A stretch of 57,985 bases of DNA from an uncultured Lachnospiraceae bacterium (GCA_947564305.1 CANOBT010000016.1:1-57985), one strand, 5' to 3'; positions 9,018 through 17,207 are shown, counted from the first letter of the stretch. Notes: generated by a model from the sequence alone, not told the origin. Numbers and translations are program-made.

Positions 9018-10931
9018 ATGAGTAGAAAACAATCTATTGTTTTTAGTATCTGCGGTTTATGTATTACCTTCTGGATGGCAGGATGCAGCGGGGGAATACC
9101 AAAGGAAAAGGACTTATGCCATATCGTGTTGGAAGAGGGGGAAGGATTTTCAGCGGCGGAAAGTGCGCTGACAGTGAAGCGCGGGGAGGATGCAGTTTTT
9201 GAGCTTCAGTTGGAAGACGGATATGAGCTGAAGCATGTGAAATATGGGAATGGTATAGGCGGGGAAGAAGACACTCCGAATGATACCCGGCGGGCATCCC
9301 GTATCGAAAGTCCTTCGAACCGTAGGCATAGTTCGACAAGGTATACGGTGAAATATAATACAGAAGGCCAGAATCTTACACTAACCTTGTATGACGTCCG
9401 ATATTCGGAGACGGTGCAGGCGGTCATTCAAAAAAGTGATTTGGTAATTCAGTATCATGCTAATGGCGGCAGGAGGTGTGATAATGAGGATGTCAATAGC
9501 GGCAATCAGGAAGTGGTTCAGGTTGCCGCCAAGCGTTCCCATCTGAGGCCGAATACTTCCATCGGAACGGATTTATTTGAGCGGGACGGCTTTACGCTGA
9601 TTGGATGGAATACAGAGCAAGACGGAAACGGAATCCATATAGGACTTGGCAGCAGAGTGGAATATCAGGAGGGGATGACGCTCTATGCACAATGGGTTCC
9701 CTGGACAGACGTTTCCCTTTTTCAATATGAGATCCAGGGAGAGTTTGCTGCGATTACAGGCTTTCGCGGACAGGAGGATACCATCTGTGTTCCTGAAAGA
9801 CTGGAAGGAAGAAAGGTGCGCCGAATTGCAGAAGGGGCATTTTCTGGCATAGATTGCAGCAGAGTGGTCTTGCCAGCGGGAATCTACGAGGTGGAGAACG
9901 GGGCGTTTACAAACGCATCCTTACAGGAAATGTATCTTTATGATGATATTTCTAAAATCAGTGATTACGCGTTTACAGGGTGCACCCAATTTGAAACACT
10001 GCATATCAATGCTTTGGAACCGCCGGTATATAGTGGGAATTATTTTGATACGTTCCAGGACAAATATGACAGGCTGCTGCAGTTAAAGGAACAGAAAAAA
10101 ATCGTATTGTTTTCCGGGTCTTCCACCCGTTTTGGATACGACAGTGCTGTGATTGATGAGGCGTTTGAGGAGTATGAGGTGGTGAATATGGGGGTGTTTG
10201 CCTACACACCGGCACTCCCGCAATTGCAATTGATTTTGGAGTGTATGCAGGAAGGGGATATTTTACTTCATGCGCCGGAATTTGATGCGAGCAATCGGCA
10301 ATTTTGCGAACAGAAGGCACTCGATTATGCAACATTTGCCATGATGGAGTCGAACTATGATGCATTTGCCCAACTGGATATCCGTGAGTTTGAGCAGGTA
10401 TTTACCGCATTTACTGCTTACAATACCGGGCGGGAAGGAATGGCTCAGAAAAACTATGGGATTTCAGCTTCTCATTATGATGAGGATGGTGTTCCGGTAG
10501 AGGAAAGCAGCTACAATGCATATGGGGACTATTGCCTGTATCGGCCAAATTCGACGGAAGAACAGCCAATCTACGGGCTTCCGGTACATTATACAGTCAA
10601 TGCGTTTCCGAAGGAGCAGTATATTGAGCCGTTGAATGCCGTGTATGAGACGTTTTTGGAAAAAGGGGCAGAGGTGTATTTTACGTATTCGCCCCGAAAC
10701 AAGTATGCACTGTCTGAGGAGAGTACCCCTGAAGAACGTGAAAGGCTCCATCAGTATTTCCAGGAAAATCTGATTGTACCTGTGATTACGGAATTGGAGA
10801 ACTCTTTGGTTTCAGGAGTGTATCTGTATGGAACGGATAATCATCTGTCCACCGAGGGCGTGGAAATAAGGACCCAGAGGGTTATCGAAGAATTAAAGAG
10901 ACAACTTGAAAAGGATGATGCTTCAAAATGA
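9018..10931 (+). CDS. Surface lipoprotein: InlB-type repeat, BspA-like LRR, SGNH domain
   Basis: A 637-aa lipoprotein with signal peptide and lipobox MAGC (C23). An InlB B-type (Listeria-Bacteroides) repeat spans about residues 150-240, with YHANGG early and MTLYAQWV at its end. Two or three BspA-like leucine-rich repeats follow (about 250-340, IAEGAFSG and ISDYAFTGC). The C-terminal SGNH/AlgJ-like domain has FSGSST at 365-370 and D607-N-H609. Such domains transfer or remove O-acetyl groups. The stop overlaps a 56-aa membrane protein gene, which overlaps an MBOAT gene. Joint O-acylation of a surface glycan is therefore the likely role. Residues 89-110 are encoded by a palindromic repeat inserted in frame. 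The gene at 17356 carries the same two domain types in the opposite order. Confidence 0.8.
   Translation: MSRKQSIVFSICGLCITFWMAGCSGGIPKEKDLCHIVLEEGEGFSAAESALTVKRGEDAVFELQLEDGYELKHVKYGNGIGGEEDTPNDTRRASRIESPSNRRHSSTRYTVKYNTEGQNLTLTLYDVRYSETVQAVIQKSDLVIQYHANGGRRCDNEDVNSGNQEVVQVAAKRSHLRPNTSIGTDLFERDGFTLIGWNTEQDGNGIHIGLGSRVEYQEGMTLYAQWVPWTDVSLFQYEIQGEFAAITGFRGQEDTICVPERLEGRKVRRIAEGAFSGIDCSRVVLPAGIYEVENGAFTNASLQEMYLYDDISKISDYAFTGCTQFETLHINALEPPVYSGNYFDTFQDKYDRLLQLKEQKKIVLFSGSSTRFGYDSAVIDEAFEEYEVVNMGVFAYTPALPQLQLILECMQEGDILLHAPEFDASNRQFCEQKALDYATFAMMESNYDAFAQLDIREFEQVFTAFTAYNTGREGMAQKNYGISASHYDEDGVPVEESSYNAYGDYCLYRPNSTEEQPIYGLPVHYTVNAFPKEQYIEPLNAVYETFLEKGAEVYFTYSPRNKYALSEESTPEERERLHQYFQENLIVPVITELENSLVSGVYLYGTDNHLSTEGVEIRTQRVIEELKRQLEKDDASK
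9282..9346 (-). repeat. Palindromic interspersed repeat, copy 1 (inside the lipoprotein gene)
   Basis: Read on the minus strand, this 65-base element starts GTATACCTTGTCG and ends with the hairpin GATGCCC-GCC-GGGTATC. Copies 2 and 3 (12061 and 29075) share this layout. A further stem pairs 9315-9320 with 9331-9336. The element lies in the open reading frame and encodes residues 89-110 of the lipoprotein, an arginine- and serine-rich stretch between the N-terminal region and the InlB-type repeat. Confidence 0.75.
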
Positions 10932-11098
10932 AGATAGGAATCGTATGTATGATATGTGAGTTTTTTACTGTAGCTGGAATCTTATATGCACTTGTCTGCG
11001 GTGTACAGCTTCAGGAAATTCTGGCGGGTGTGCTGCTGATGCTTTTGGTTAGTTTCGTATTGGTTTTGGCAGACAGTAAAGGGTGGAGAAATAAATGA
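10928..11098 (+). CDS. 56-aa two-helix membrane protein, coupled to SGNH and MBOAT genes
   Basis: A short gene whose ATG overlaps the preceding stop (ATGA) and whose TGA overlaps the ATG of the MBOAT gene (again ATGA), so all three are translationally coupled. The product starts MKIGIVCMICEF, has two hydrophobic stretches (about residues 3-22 and 29-47) and ends DSKGWRNK. No domain is recognised. Its position between an SGNH lipoprotein and an O-acyltransferase suggests a small subunit of the acylation machinery. Small membrane partners are known in D-alanylation (DltX), but no homology to DltX is claimed. Confidence 0.7.
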   Translation: MKIGIVCMICEFFTVAGILYALVCGVQLQEILAGVLLMLLVSFVLVLADSKGWRNK

Positions 11099-12534
11099 AT
11101 TTTACATCTTTAGAATTTATCCTGTTTTTTCCGGTGGTCCTGCTCCTTTATTGGAAGATACCGGGACACACAAGATGGGTTCTTCTTTTGGGAGCAAGCT
11201 ATCTGTTTTATATGAATGGAAGCCTTAAGTCTGGAGCGCTGCTTTTATTTACCACAGGAGTATCTTACCTTGCTGCATTGCAGATGGAGAAAATCCGCAG
11301 TGAGAAAGGGGCGGATGCAAAAGGAATCAGAATGTGGCTGTTTTTGGCTTTTGCTTGCTGTCTGGGGTGTCTGGTGATATGGAAACGGGAGGGATTTCTG
11401 GTTGTTGGAATCTCATTTTATACGTTCCAGACATTGGCTTATGTATTGGATGTGTACCATGAACGAGTCCAATGTGAACGGCATTTTGGACATTATGCAT
11501 TGTTTGTATCCTTTTTTCCGCAATTGGTTGCAGGGCCGATTGAACGTACAGAAAATCTTCTGCCTCAATTACAATCAATTCAGGTCTGGGACAGAAATGA
11601 TTTTGCAGACGGGTGTTGGCTTTTGCTTAAGGGCTTTTACAAAAAACTGGCGGCAGCGGACTATTTGGCGGCGTTTGTAGATGGAATCTATGCCTCCCCA
11701 AAAGATGCAGGAGGGCTGGGGGTGGTCATGGGAACCTTATGTTTTGCAGTGCAGATATACTGTGATTTTTCTGGCTATACGGATATTGCGCGGGGGACGG
11801 CCCGTATGATGGGAATTCGGTTGATGGAGAATTTTAAGAATCCATATGGCGCAGAAAATATTCGGGAATTCTGGCAGAGATGGCATATCAGCCTGACAAA
11901 ATGGTTTACGGATTATGTGTATATTCCATTGGGAGGAAGCCGGAGAGGGACGCTGATTCATTGCAGAAATATTATGATTGTGTTTTTGCTGAGCGGATTG
12001 TGGCATGGACTGTCCTGGAATTATGTAATATGGGGGCTTTTGCACGGATTATGCTTTATAGGGTATACCTTGTCGGACGAAGTCCGCCCATTCCGAAGGA
12101 ATATGAATTACGGGATGCCCTTTGGGTATACCTTGTCGGACGAAGTACGTGAGTCTCTCAAAGGCAGGAATATCATATCGCGATTTGCCACATTTACTTT
12201 TGTATGCTTTGCCTGGATTTTCTTCCGTGCCGAGAACGTAGGGGCGGCAGGACAGGCTATAGAGCAGGTTTTGTTTCATTTTGCGGATATGGGAATCTTA
12301 CAGACTTTACAGTTTATGCAGTTCCACAGAATAGATGTATTGCTTCTGCCGCTGATCCTTATTTGCCTGTGGCTCGTGGAACGGATGCCAGATACCATTT
12401 TCAGAGTGACCACATTAAAAGAAACTGTAAAAGCGTCATTTCTTGGATTTTACATGGTAAATACAATTGCAATTTCATGGTTGATCAGGGCGGCGGCAGA
12501 TGGGGGGAATTCGTTTATATATTTTAAGTTTTGA
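11095..12534 (+). CDS. MBOAT-family O-acyltransferase (AlgI/DltB type)
   Basis: A 479-aa polytopic protein with the full AlgI-type signature: SFYTFQTLAYVLDVY, FFPQLVAGPIER, CDFSGYTDIARG, NFKNPY and FWQRWHISLTKWF. The invariant histidines fall in LWHG (H304) and LLHG (H317). These proteins move acyl groups, usually acetate, across the membrane to a glycan or wall polymer, working with an SGNH partner such as the lipoprotein encoded two genes upstream. Residues 323-343 and the start of the next stretch (344 onward) come from a palindromic repeat with a 63-base period, in frame, in the loop after LLHGL. Whether the insert affects activity is unknown; the frame stays open to FVCFAWIFFRAEN and the end. 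Confidence 0.88.
   Translation: MNFTSLEFILFFPVVLLLYWKIPGHTRWVLLLGASYLFYMNGSLKSGALLLFTTGVSYLAALQMEKIRSEKGADAKGIRMWLFLAFACCLGCLVIWKREGFLVVGISFYTFQTLAYVLDVYHERVQCERHFGHYALFVSFFPQLVAGPIERTENLLPQLQSIQVWDRNDFADGCWLLLKGFYKKLAAADYLAAFVDGIYASPKDAGGLGVVMGTLCFAVQIYCDFSGYTDIARGTARMMGIRLMENFKNPYGAENIREFWQRWHISLTKWFTDYVYIPLGGSRRGTLIHCRNIMIVFLLSGLWHGLSWNYVIWGLLHGLCFIGYTLSDEVRPFRRNMNYGMPFGYTLSDEVRESLKGRNIISRFATFTFVCFAWIFFRAENVGAAGQAIEQVLFHFADMGILQTLQFMQFHRIDVLLLPLILICLWLVERMPDTIFRVTTLKETVKASFLGFYMVNTIAISWLIRAAADGGNSFIYFKF
12061..12146 (+). repeat. Palindromic interspersed repeat, copy 2 (inside the MBOAT gene)
   Basis: One full element at 12061-12130 has three hairpins: CGGAC-GAA-GTCCG (12074-12086), ATTCC-GAA-GGAAT (12090-12102) and ATGCCC-TTT-GGGTAT (12115-12129, one G-T pair). 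Its first 23 bases recur exactly at 12124-12146, giving a 63-base direct repeat, which is 21 codons. Both parts are read in the MBOAT frame; GYTLSDEVR appears twice in the protein. Confidence 0.85.
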
Positions 12535-12563
12535 TTGTAATTACGGAAATAACATAGTAGAAT
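12535..12563 (+). promoter_or_regulatory. Candidate promoter for the GNAT gene
   Basis: TTGTAA and TAGAAT lie 17 bases apart, directly after the MBOAT stop and 33 bases before the GNAT start codon. Confidence 0.45.
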
Positions 12564-12595
12564 CAATTATCTGATATGTGAAGGAGGGATGATTT

Positions 12596-13171
12596 ATGGA
12601 GTTATATACACATCGGATGATGGATGATATCCATACAGAGCATGTCACTGTATTGAAACCATTTGCAGGGTGTTTTGGCGGGGTAGATGATAAAAGTGTA
12701 TACTGTGTCATCCGAAGCCTGCGGACAGATGAAGTTCTGCTGTTAAAGGATTTCCTATATGAAGCAATATTTATTCCAGAGGGTGTACAGCCGCCTGCGA
12801 GGGATATCGTTGAACAGCCGGAACTTAAAGTGTATACGGATGGTTTCGGCACACAAAAGAGTGATAACTGCCTTGTAGCGGATATTAACGGACGTATAGC
12901 AGGGGCAGTCTGGACGAGAATTATGGATGATTACGGGCATATAGATAATGATACGCCATCACTTGCCATTTCACTGTATAAAGAATATCGTGGACAGGGC
13001 ATTGGAACGGAACTGATGAAGAGAATGCTTGGACTACTGAGAACGCAAGGATATAAGAACGTATCGTTGGCGGTGCAGAAAGCTAATTATGCAGTGAAAA
13101 TGTACTGTCATGTCGGTTTTGAAATAGTCGGTGAAAATGATCAAGAGTATATTATGCTTTGTAGATTATAG
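12596..13171 (+). CDS. GNAT-family N-acetyltransferase
   Basis: A 191-aa protein whose C-terminal 130 residues form a GNAT fold. The acetyl-CoA binding motif A reads YRGQGIGTELMKR at about residues 136-148, and the ending MYCHVGFEIVGENDQEYIML is typical of the last strands. The first 40 residues precede the usual domain start and are unassigned. The start is supported by GAAGGAGGG seven bases upstream. Acceptor substrate is unknown. The next gene begins 9 bases after its stop, so the two are probably co-transcribed. Confidence 0.8.
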   Translation: MELYTHRMMDDIHTEHVTVLKPFAGCFGGVDDKSVYCVIRSLRTDEVLLLKDFLYEAIFIPEGVQPPARDIVEQPELKVYTDGFGTQKSDNCLVADINGRIAGAVWTRIMDDYGHIDNDTPSLAISLYKEYRGQGIGTELMKRMLGLLRTQGYKNVSLAVQKANYAVKMYCHVGFEIVGENDQEYIMLCRL

Positions 13172-13180
13172 GTGTATTTT

Positions 13181-13390
13181 ATGGGGAATGAGCTGGTTAA
13201 AAATATAGGCAGACTCCATACAACAGAGATGGGTGAGAAGCGTATCAGCAGAAATCTTTTGCTTGTTGGTGTAGATGTTGTACAGTGGTGCCGCTTAAGA
13301 ATATTAGATAAAAAGGCAAGCATTGACCGCAAAGGGAAAAACTGGTATGCTCAAGTTGACGGTTGTATAATAACTGTTAATGCAAGCTAG
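13181..13390 (+). CDS. DUF3781 protein, C-terminus shortened
   Basis: About 69 aa, matching the DUF3781 pattern LHTTEMGEKRI, then DVVQWCRLRIL, then RKGKNWYAQVDGCIITVNA. The ATG at 13181 fits family members better than the in-frame GTG at 13172 and has AGGTG upstream. From memory, family members continue with a short tail of type HSYTIITAH. Here a TAG follows TVNAS, and the same frame beyond the stop reads EKIIYI. A nonsense change or small deletion has probably removed the last 8 or so residues. Function of the family is unknown. Confidence 0.6.
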   Translation: MGNELVKNIGRLHTTEMGEKRISRNLLLVGVDVVQWCRLRILDKKASIDRKGKNWYAQVDGCIITVNAS

Positions 13391-13417
13391 GAGAAAATCA
13401 TTTATATCTAAAGCAAA

Positions 13418-14212
13418 CTATATGGAAAACCCAATTTCCATATCCTCCTTGTCTTTTATCTGAAATACTACTCTCCACCGAATCTCCGAAACGGGTTCAA
13501 AATATAATGAGGAAAATGCTGCCCTTTTATGCGGATCAGCCTCCTTTCCGGTCATAAAAACCACAGAGGAACTTCCACCGATTCTGTCAGTGTTTTCCGG
13601 AACCTCTTCTACCCTGGGCCGATTCCCTTCTGCACAGTCCCGGATATCCAGAAATTCACGGCTGATCTCAGGCTGCACGCTGTAGGAAAGCGCCAGGCCA
13701 TATTCAGGGTAATGCATTCCCGGTGCGCCCATGCCTGTAAAGCTGACCTTCTCCTGCTTACATCCGTGCAGCGTCAGTGTATATTCCTGCCCGGTGGCCG
13801 GGTGGATTGTTTTAATCTGCTCCCCGTCACAAGAGAGATTTGTGGTAAAATATTCTGTGGTAACCGGGTGAAGCCGTGTATGGAAAAACAACGAAATTTC
13901 AAGGGGAGCCTGTATGGACTCTCCCTGCCAGTCATAGACCAGTCGGCTCAAATACCAACAGCATTCTCTGTCACATTCATAAGCTGCCATCAGTTTTTCT
14001 GCGTTTTTGTCATTCTGCCATTCTTCTTCCAACAGCATCGGATACCATCTTAGACTGCTGAACATACGGGAAGTCAGAGGTATGTCATTCAAACATATAT
14101 CCACAAAAAATTCCCGGCCTCCAGGATTATCCGCTTCCATCTGTTCAAATTCTTCCGCGGTTTTCAGGGAGAGCCGGCGCTTCTTATCCCATTTTTTCAG
14201 AAAAAGCCGCAT
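13418..14212 (-). CDS. Hypothetical protein, 264 aa
   Basis: A soluble protein without signal peptide or membrane segments, rich in charged and aromatic residues, that I do not recognise. Three consecutive hydrophilic blocks are visible: a basic start (MRLFLKKWDKKRR), a middle containing HPATGQEYTLTLHG, and an end with EIRWRVVFQIKDKED. The start has GGAAGAG just upstream. It is divergent from the aldo/keto reductase gene. Length and composition resemble small conserved Lachnospiraceae proteins, but no function is proposed. Confidence 0.65.
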   Translation of the reverse strand: MRLFLKKWDKKRRLSLKTAEEFEQMEADNPGGREFFVDICLNDIPLTSRMFSSLRWYPMLLEEEWQNDKNAEKLMAAYECDRECCWYLSRLVYDWQGESIQAPLEISLFFHTRLHPVTTEYFTTNLSCDGEQIKTIHPATGQEYTLTLHGCKQEKVSFTGMGAPGMHYPEYGLALSYSVQPEISREFLDIRDCAEGNRPRVEEVPENTDRIGGSSSVVFMTGKEADPHKRAAFSSLYFEPVSEIRWRVVFQIKDKEDMEIGFSI

Positions 14213-14311
14213 CTCTTCCAGTGGGATTTTTGCGCATACGTCCAGGACAGCACCTGCCTTACCGACATAAACTGCCGGAAGGAAGATTGACTGTTTTGCA
14301 AAAATTAGGTC

Positions 14312-14341
14312 TTGCTTCGAGTAACACGAAACTGTTATACT
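14312..14341 (+). promoter_or_regulatory. Promoter of the aldo/keto reductase gene
   Basis: TTGCTT and TATACT are spaced by 18 bases, about 60 bases before the start codon at 14404, in the divergent intergenic region. Confidence 0.5.
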
Positions 14342-14403
14342 TCATTATAGTGCGAAAGCCTGCTTCAGGCAAGACATCACAGACAAAAAAGGAGAGAACA
14401 GAT

Positions 14404-15525
14404 ATGGGATATTTAGGTGAAGAGATTAGAAAGTTAGGATTTGGTTTGATGCGGCTGCCTCAGAAGGATGGCGTAATCGACGTAGAGCAGGTCAAGGAGA
14501 TGGTAGACCTGTTTCTGGACGCAGGATTTACCTATTTTGATACGGCCTGGGCTTATGCCGGAAGCGAGGACGCTATCCGCCAAGCACTGGTAGAGCGTTA
14601 TCCGAGAGAAAGCTACCAGCTAGCTACCAAGAATGCGGCATGGATTAACTGCAAGACAAAAGAAGAAGCACAGGCGCAGTTTGATACATCATTGGCACAG
14701 ACCGGAGCCGGATATTTTGATTTTTACCTGTTACATAATCTGGGAGAAGGACGGTCACATTACTTTGACGACTATGACATGTGGAACTGGGTGCAGGAGA
14801 AAAAGAACGCAGGCTTGATTAAGCATGTGGGATTTTCCTTCCATTCCACTCCGGAAGAACTGGAAGAAATCTTAAACGCGCACCCGGAAATGGAATTTGT
14901 TCAGCTGCAGATCAACTATGCGGATTGGGAAAATCCAGCCGTGCAGTCCCGGCGCTGTTATGAAGTGGCAAGAAAGCATGAAAAGCCTGTTGTAATCATG
15001 GAACCGGTGAAGGGTGGTATGTTGGCAACGCCGCCGGAGTCTGTGCAGAACATTCTGAAAGCAGCCGAGCCGGAAAGCTCTGTGGCATCTTGGGCGGTTC
15101 GCTTTGCGGCAGACTTGGAAGGTGTGATTACAGTTCTGTCTGGAATGAGCAATGTGGAGCAGATGAAAGATAACCTTTCCTATATGAAAACATTTTCAGG
15201 CCTGAATGAAAGCCAGAAGGAGACACTGAAACAGGCGCAGGAAGAGCTGCAGAGGATTCCATTGATTCCCTGTACGACATGTAATTACTGCGCCAAGGTC
15301 TGTCCTATGAATATCGGCATTTCCGGTTCCTTCACGGCCATGAATTATCTGACGCTCTACAGTGACATTGCTCTGGCGAAGAACCAGGAAGGGTGGCTCG
15401 TAGGAGGGCATGGATTGAAACGGGCGGACGAATGTATTAAATGCGGAAAATGCGAGGAGGCATGTCCGCAGCATATCGCGATCAGGGAGAATCTGGTCAA
15501 GGTCAGTGAGGCACTGATCAAATAA
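14404..15525 (+). CDS. Aldo/keto reductase with two [4Fe-4S] clusters
   Basis: A 373-aa oxidoreductase. The N-terminal 270 residues are an aldo/keto reductase barrel with catalytic residues D46 and Y51 in FDTAWAY and K76 in LATK. The C-terminal extension has two ferredoxin-type motifs, C290-x2-C293-x2-C296-x3-C300-P and C344-x2-C347-x2-C350-x3-C354-P. Such fused enzymes reduce carbonyl compounds and may exchange electrons with ferredoxin. The ATG at 14404 is chosen over a longer open frame because it has AGGAGAG upstream and begins the barrel (MGYLGEEIRKLGFGLMRLP). The substrate is unknown. The gene is monocistronic, with its own promoter and terminator. Confidence 0.9.
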   Translation: MGYLGEEIRKLGFGLMRLPQKDGVIDVEQVKEMVDLFLDAGFTYFDTAWAYAGSEDAIRQALVERYPRESYQLATKNAAWINCKTKEEAQAQFDTSLAQTGAGYFDFYLLHNLGEGRSHYFDDYDMWNWVQEKKNAGLIKHVGFSFHSTPEELEEILNAHPEMEFVQLQINYADWENPAVQSRRCYEVARKHEKPVVIMEPVKGGMLATPPESVQNILKAAEPESSVASWAVRFAADLEGVITVLSGMSNVEQMKDNLSYMKTFSGLNESQKETLKQAQEELQRIPLIPCTTCNYCAKVCPMNIGISGSFTAMNYLTLYSDIALAKNQEGWLVGGHGLKRADECIKCGKCEEACPQHIAIRENLVKVSEALIK

Positions 15526-15540
15526 AATGCGGCAAAAATG

Positions 15541-15585
15541 GCTGTTGCACGGAGATTTTCTAATCTTTAGTGCAACAGCTCTTTT
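15541..15585 (+). terminator. Rho-independent terminator
   Basis: The stem GCTGTTGCAC / GTGCAACAGC (15541-15550 with 15570-15579) has an inner AGATT/AATCT pairing and is followed by TCTTTT. It ends the aldo/keto reductase transcript. Confidence 0.85.
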
Positions 15586-15624
15586 ATACGTTAGTATACG
15601 GAAAAGTTGTCAAGGGGTAGGATT

Positions 15625-16620
15625 TCAGTAATCCCTATCAATATGTTTTCTGACAGCTTCCGGAAAAATGGCTGTCATTTTCTGTACATTCCGATTTTGC
15701 ATATAGTATTCATCCAGGTTTTTCTTAGAGTATTTATATGTTTTACCATTGGTCAGAAAAATCAACAGCTGCGTGAAATATCTCTCCCAACTTTCATAGT
15801 CTTTCGCTTCCACATAATCCGCTGTAGAATCCAGTATATCTGTTAAATCAGGAGAAGAGATCACTCCTGATTTCAGTATCAGATACTCAAAAGATTCCGG
15901 CATCCAGATTGCGATTCTCTGGTTCACCCGTGTTGCGAAATATTCCAGGCAGTTCTCAATCATTGAGCCAAACGCGGCACCATCTACAATAGCTAGAATA
16001 TCTTCTGTATTGATTTCCTGAATCTTGTCCAATACCTTGCTGTTTCCGTTTGCGCTTAATACCTTGCGTTCCCTGAATATTCTGGAGAAAAACTGACATC
16101 CGGAGTTGCTGTCTTCTGTAACAACAACCTCCATTCGGTTATTTTCAACAACCGGATAATTACTGTACAGTTCCTTTAACTGATGATATGATTCCTTTAC
16201 ATCTACATATTTTCCGTCAGTTATAATTTCATATATTTCATGTATACTGTATGGGAGCATCCGGAATGGTGAGCGGTTGACCAACACAAAATAATTTCCA
16301 GACGTTTTTACAAATTCCGCAAATTCTTTTGAAAACACAAAGTTGTTATTTTCCTCGATAAAAATAATGGTATTTTGTAACCCATATAAGGTATCCTGCC
16401 ATGTACGTCCTACTTCCTGACGCAGATACACATAATAATTACTGTCTGTGGATACAGAATATCCGGATTCTCTTCCCACTCTTAAATATTCATACATCAT
16501 ATGCAGGAGTGTTGTTTTTCCTGTAGCGCTTTCGCCTTTGATTACCGTAATATTTCTACGAATGATAAACTCGAATAACATTTTTTTGCTTTTTACTCTA
16601 AAATGATAGCTGCCCTTCAT
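15625..16620 (-). CDS. P-loop ATPase, partner of the DUF4869 protein
   Basis: About 331 aa. A Walker A motif GESATGKTTL lies at residues 29-38, after MKGSYHFRVKSKKMLFEF. A Walker B-like strand TIIFIEEN follows at about residue 105, with Glu where Asp is usual. The rest is mixed alpha/beta without known motifs. I choose the ATG at 16620, ten codons inside the longest open frame, because it begins the domain; it lies within the end of the upstream gene, so translation is coupled. I know this kind of protein only as an uncharacterised neighbour of DUF4869 genes. Role unknown; a nucleotide-driven switch is all that can be inferred. Confidence 0.65.
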   Translation of the reverse strand: MKGSYHFRVKSKKMLFEFIIRRNITVIKGESATGKTTLLHMMYEYLRVGRESGYSVSTDSNYYVYLRQEVGRTWQDTLYGLQNTIIFIEENNNFVFSKEFAEFVKTSGNYFVLVNRSPFRMLPYSIHEIYEIITDGKYVDVKESYHQLKELYSNYPVVENNRMEVVVTEDSNSGCQFFSRIFRERKVLSANGNSKVLDKIQEINTEDILAIVDGAAFGSMIENCLEYFATRVNQRIAIWMPESFEYLILKSGVISSPDLTDILDSTADYVEAKDYESWERYFTQLLIFLTNGKTYKYSKKNLDEYYMQNRNVQKMTAIFPEAVRKHIDRDY

Positions 16621-17062
16621 CCTGCAATGCCTCCGCCTCCAATAATCCATCTACATATTCCGTCGGATTATGGACAATCTTTCCAGTATTCATGATCTGT
16701 ATTTTAAATGCGCCCTCAAAACGGATTATATGCTGCAGATACACAGTCAAATCCTTTTTTTCCGCAATCTTTAAAACCCATTTCGCACAGTTATTTCCGC
16801 AATTAGATAAATTGTAGACAAAAGAATCATCTTTCAGCATGAGAATTAAAACCTTTACACCGCCGGATAAGTCCTTTGGCGTGATTGCCCCTAAAATAGG
16901 GCTCTCAATGATATGCGCGCTGATTACGGTGGAACGATCGACATCCTGAATCATTTCTTTCACGAAATCATCTTCTATCCATTCATCCTCATATACATTG
17001 TCAAAATAAGAAGGCGCGTCCGTCATGTATTCGGTTCCGCCATAATACCATATTTTCAGCAT
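16598..17062 (-). CDS. DUF4869 protein
   Basis: A 154-aa soluble protein matching the DUF4869 pattern: SYFDNVYEDEWIEDDFVKEMI, then ESPILGAITPKDLSGGVKVLI, then NCGNNCAKWVLKIA and IMNTGKIVHNPTEYVDG. It is the first gene of a two-gene unit with the ATPase downstream, overlapping it by over 20 bases. The family has no established function. A good promoter lies about 40 bases upstream, divergent from the SGNH gene at 17356. Confidence 0.7.
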   Translation of the reverse strand: MLKIWYYGGTEYMTDAPSYFDNVYEDEWIEDDFVKEMIQDVDRSTVISAHIIESPILGAITPKDLSGGVKVLILMLKDDSFVYNLSNCGNNCAKWVLKIAEKKDLTVYLQHIIRFEGAFKIQIMNTGKIVHNPTEYVDGLLEAEALQDEGQLSF

Positions 17063-17101
17063 AGAGTCTTACGTTTCCTTTCTGTCCATTGCTTTGTGTT
17101 C

Positions 17102-17130
17102 AGTATATCGGAAATGCCGCAAATAAGCAA
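17102..17130 (-). promoter_or_regulatory. Promoter of the DUF4869/ATPase pair
   Basis: On the minus strand, TTGCTT and TATACT are 17 bases apart, 39 bases upstream of the DUF4869 start codon. Confidence 0.6.
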
Positions 17131-17178
17131 TGTAGAATTTGTGTAAAATAGTAGCAAGGTTTTAAGGATAAAATACGT

Positions 17179-17207
17179 TTGTATTATAGAAAAAAATCAG
17201 TTATACT
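17179..17207 (+). promoter_or_regulatory. Promoter of the SGNH/LRR gene
   Basis: TTGTAT and TATACT are 17 bases apart. The predicted transcript has a leader of about 140 bases before the TTG start at 17356. Confidence 0.55.

Noticed and set aside
14221..14403. 61-codon N-terminal extension of the aldo/keto reductase
   Set aside because: It has no ribosome site, lies across the promoter and encodes no conserved sequence; ATG 14404 fits the family.
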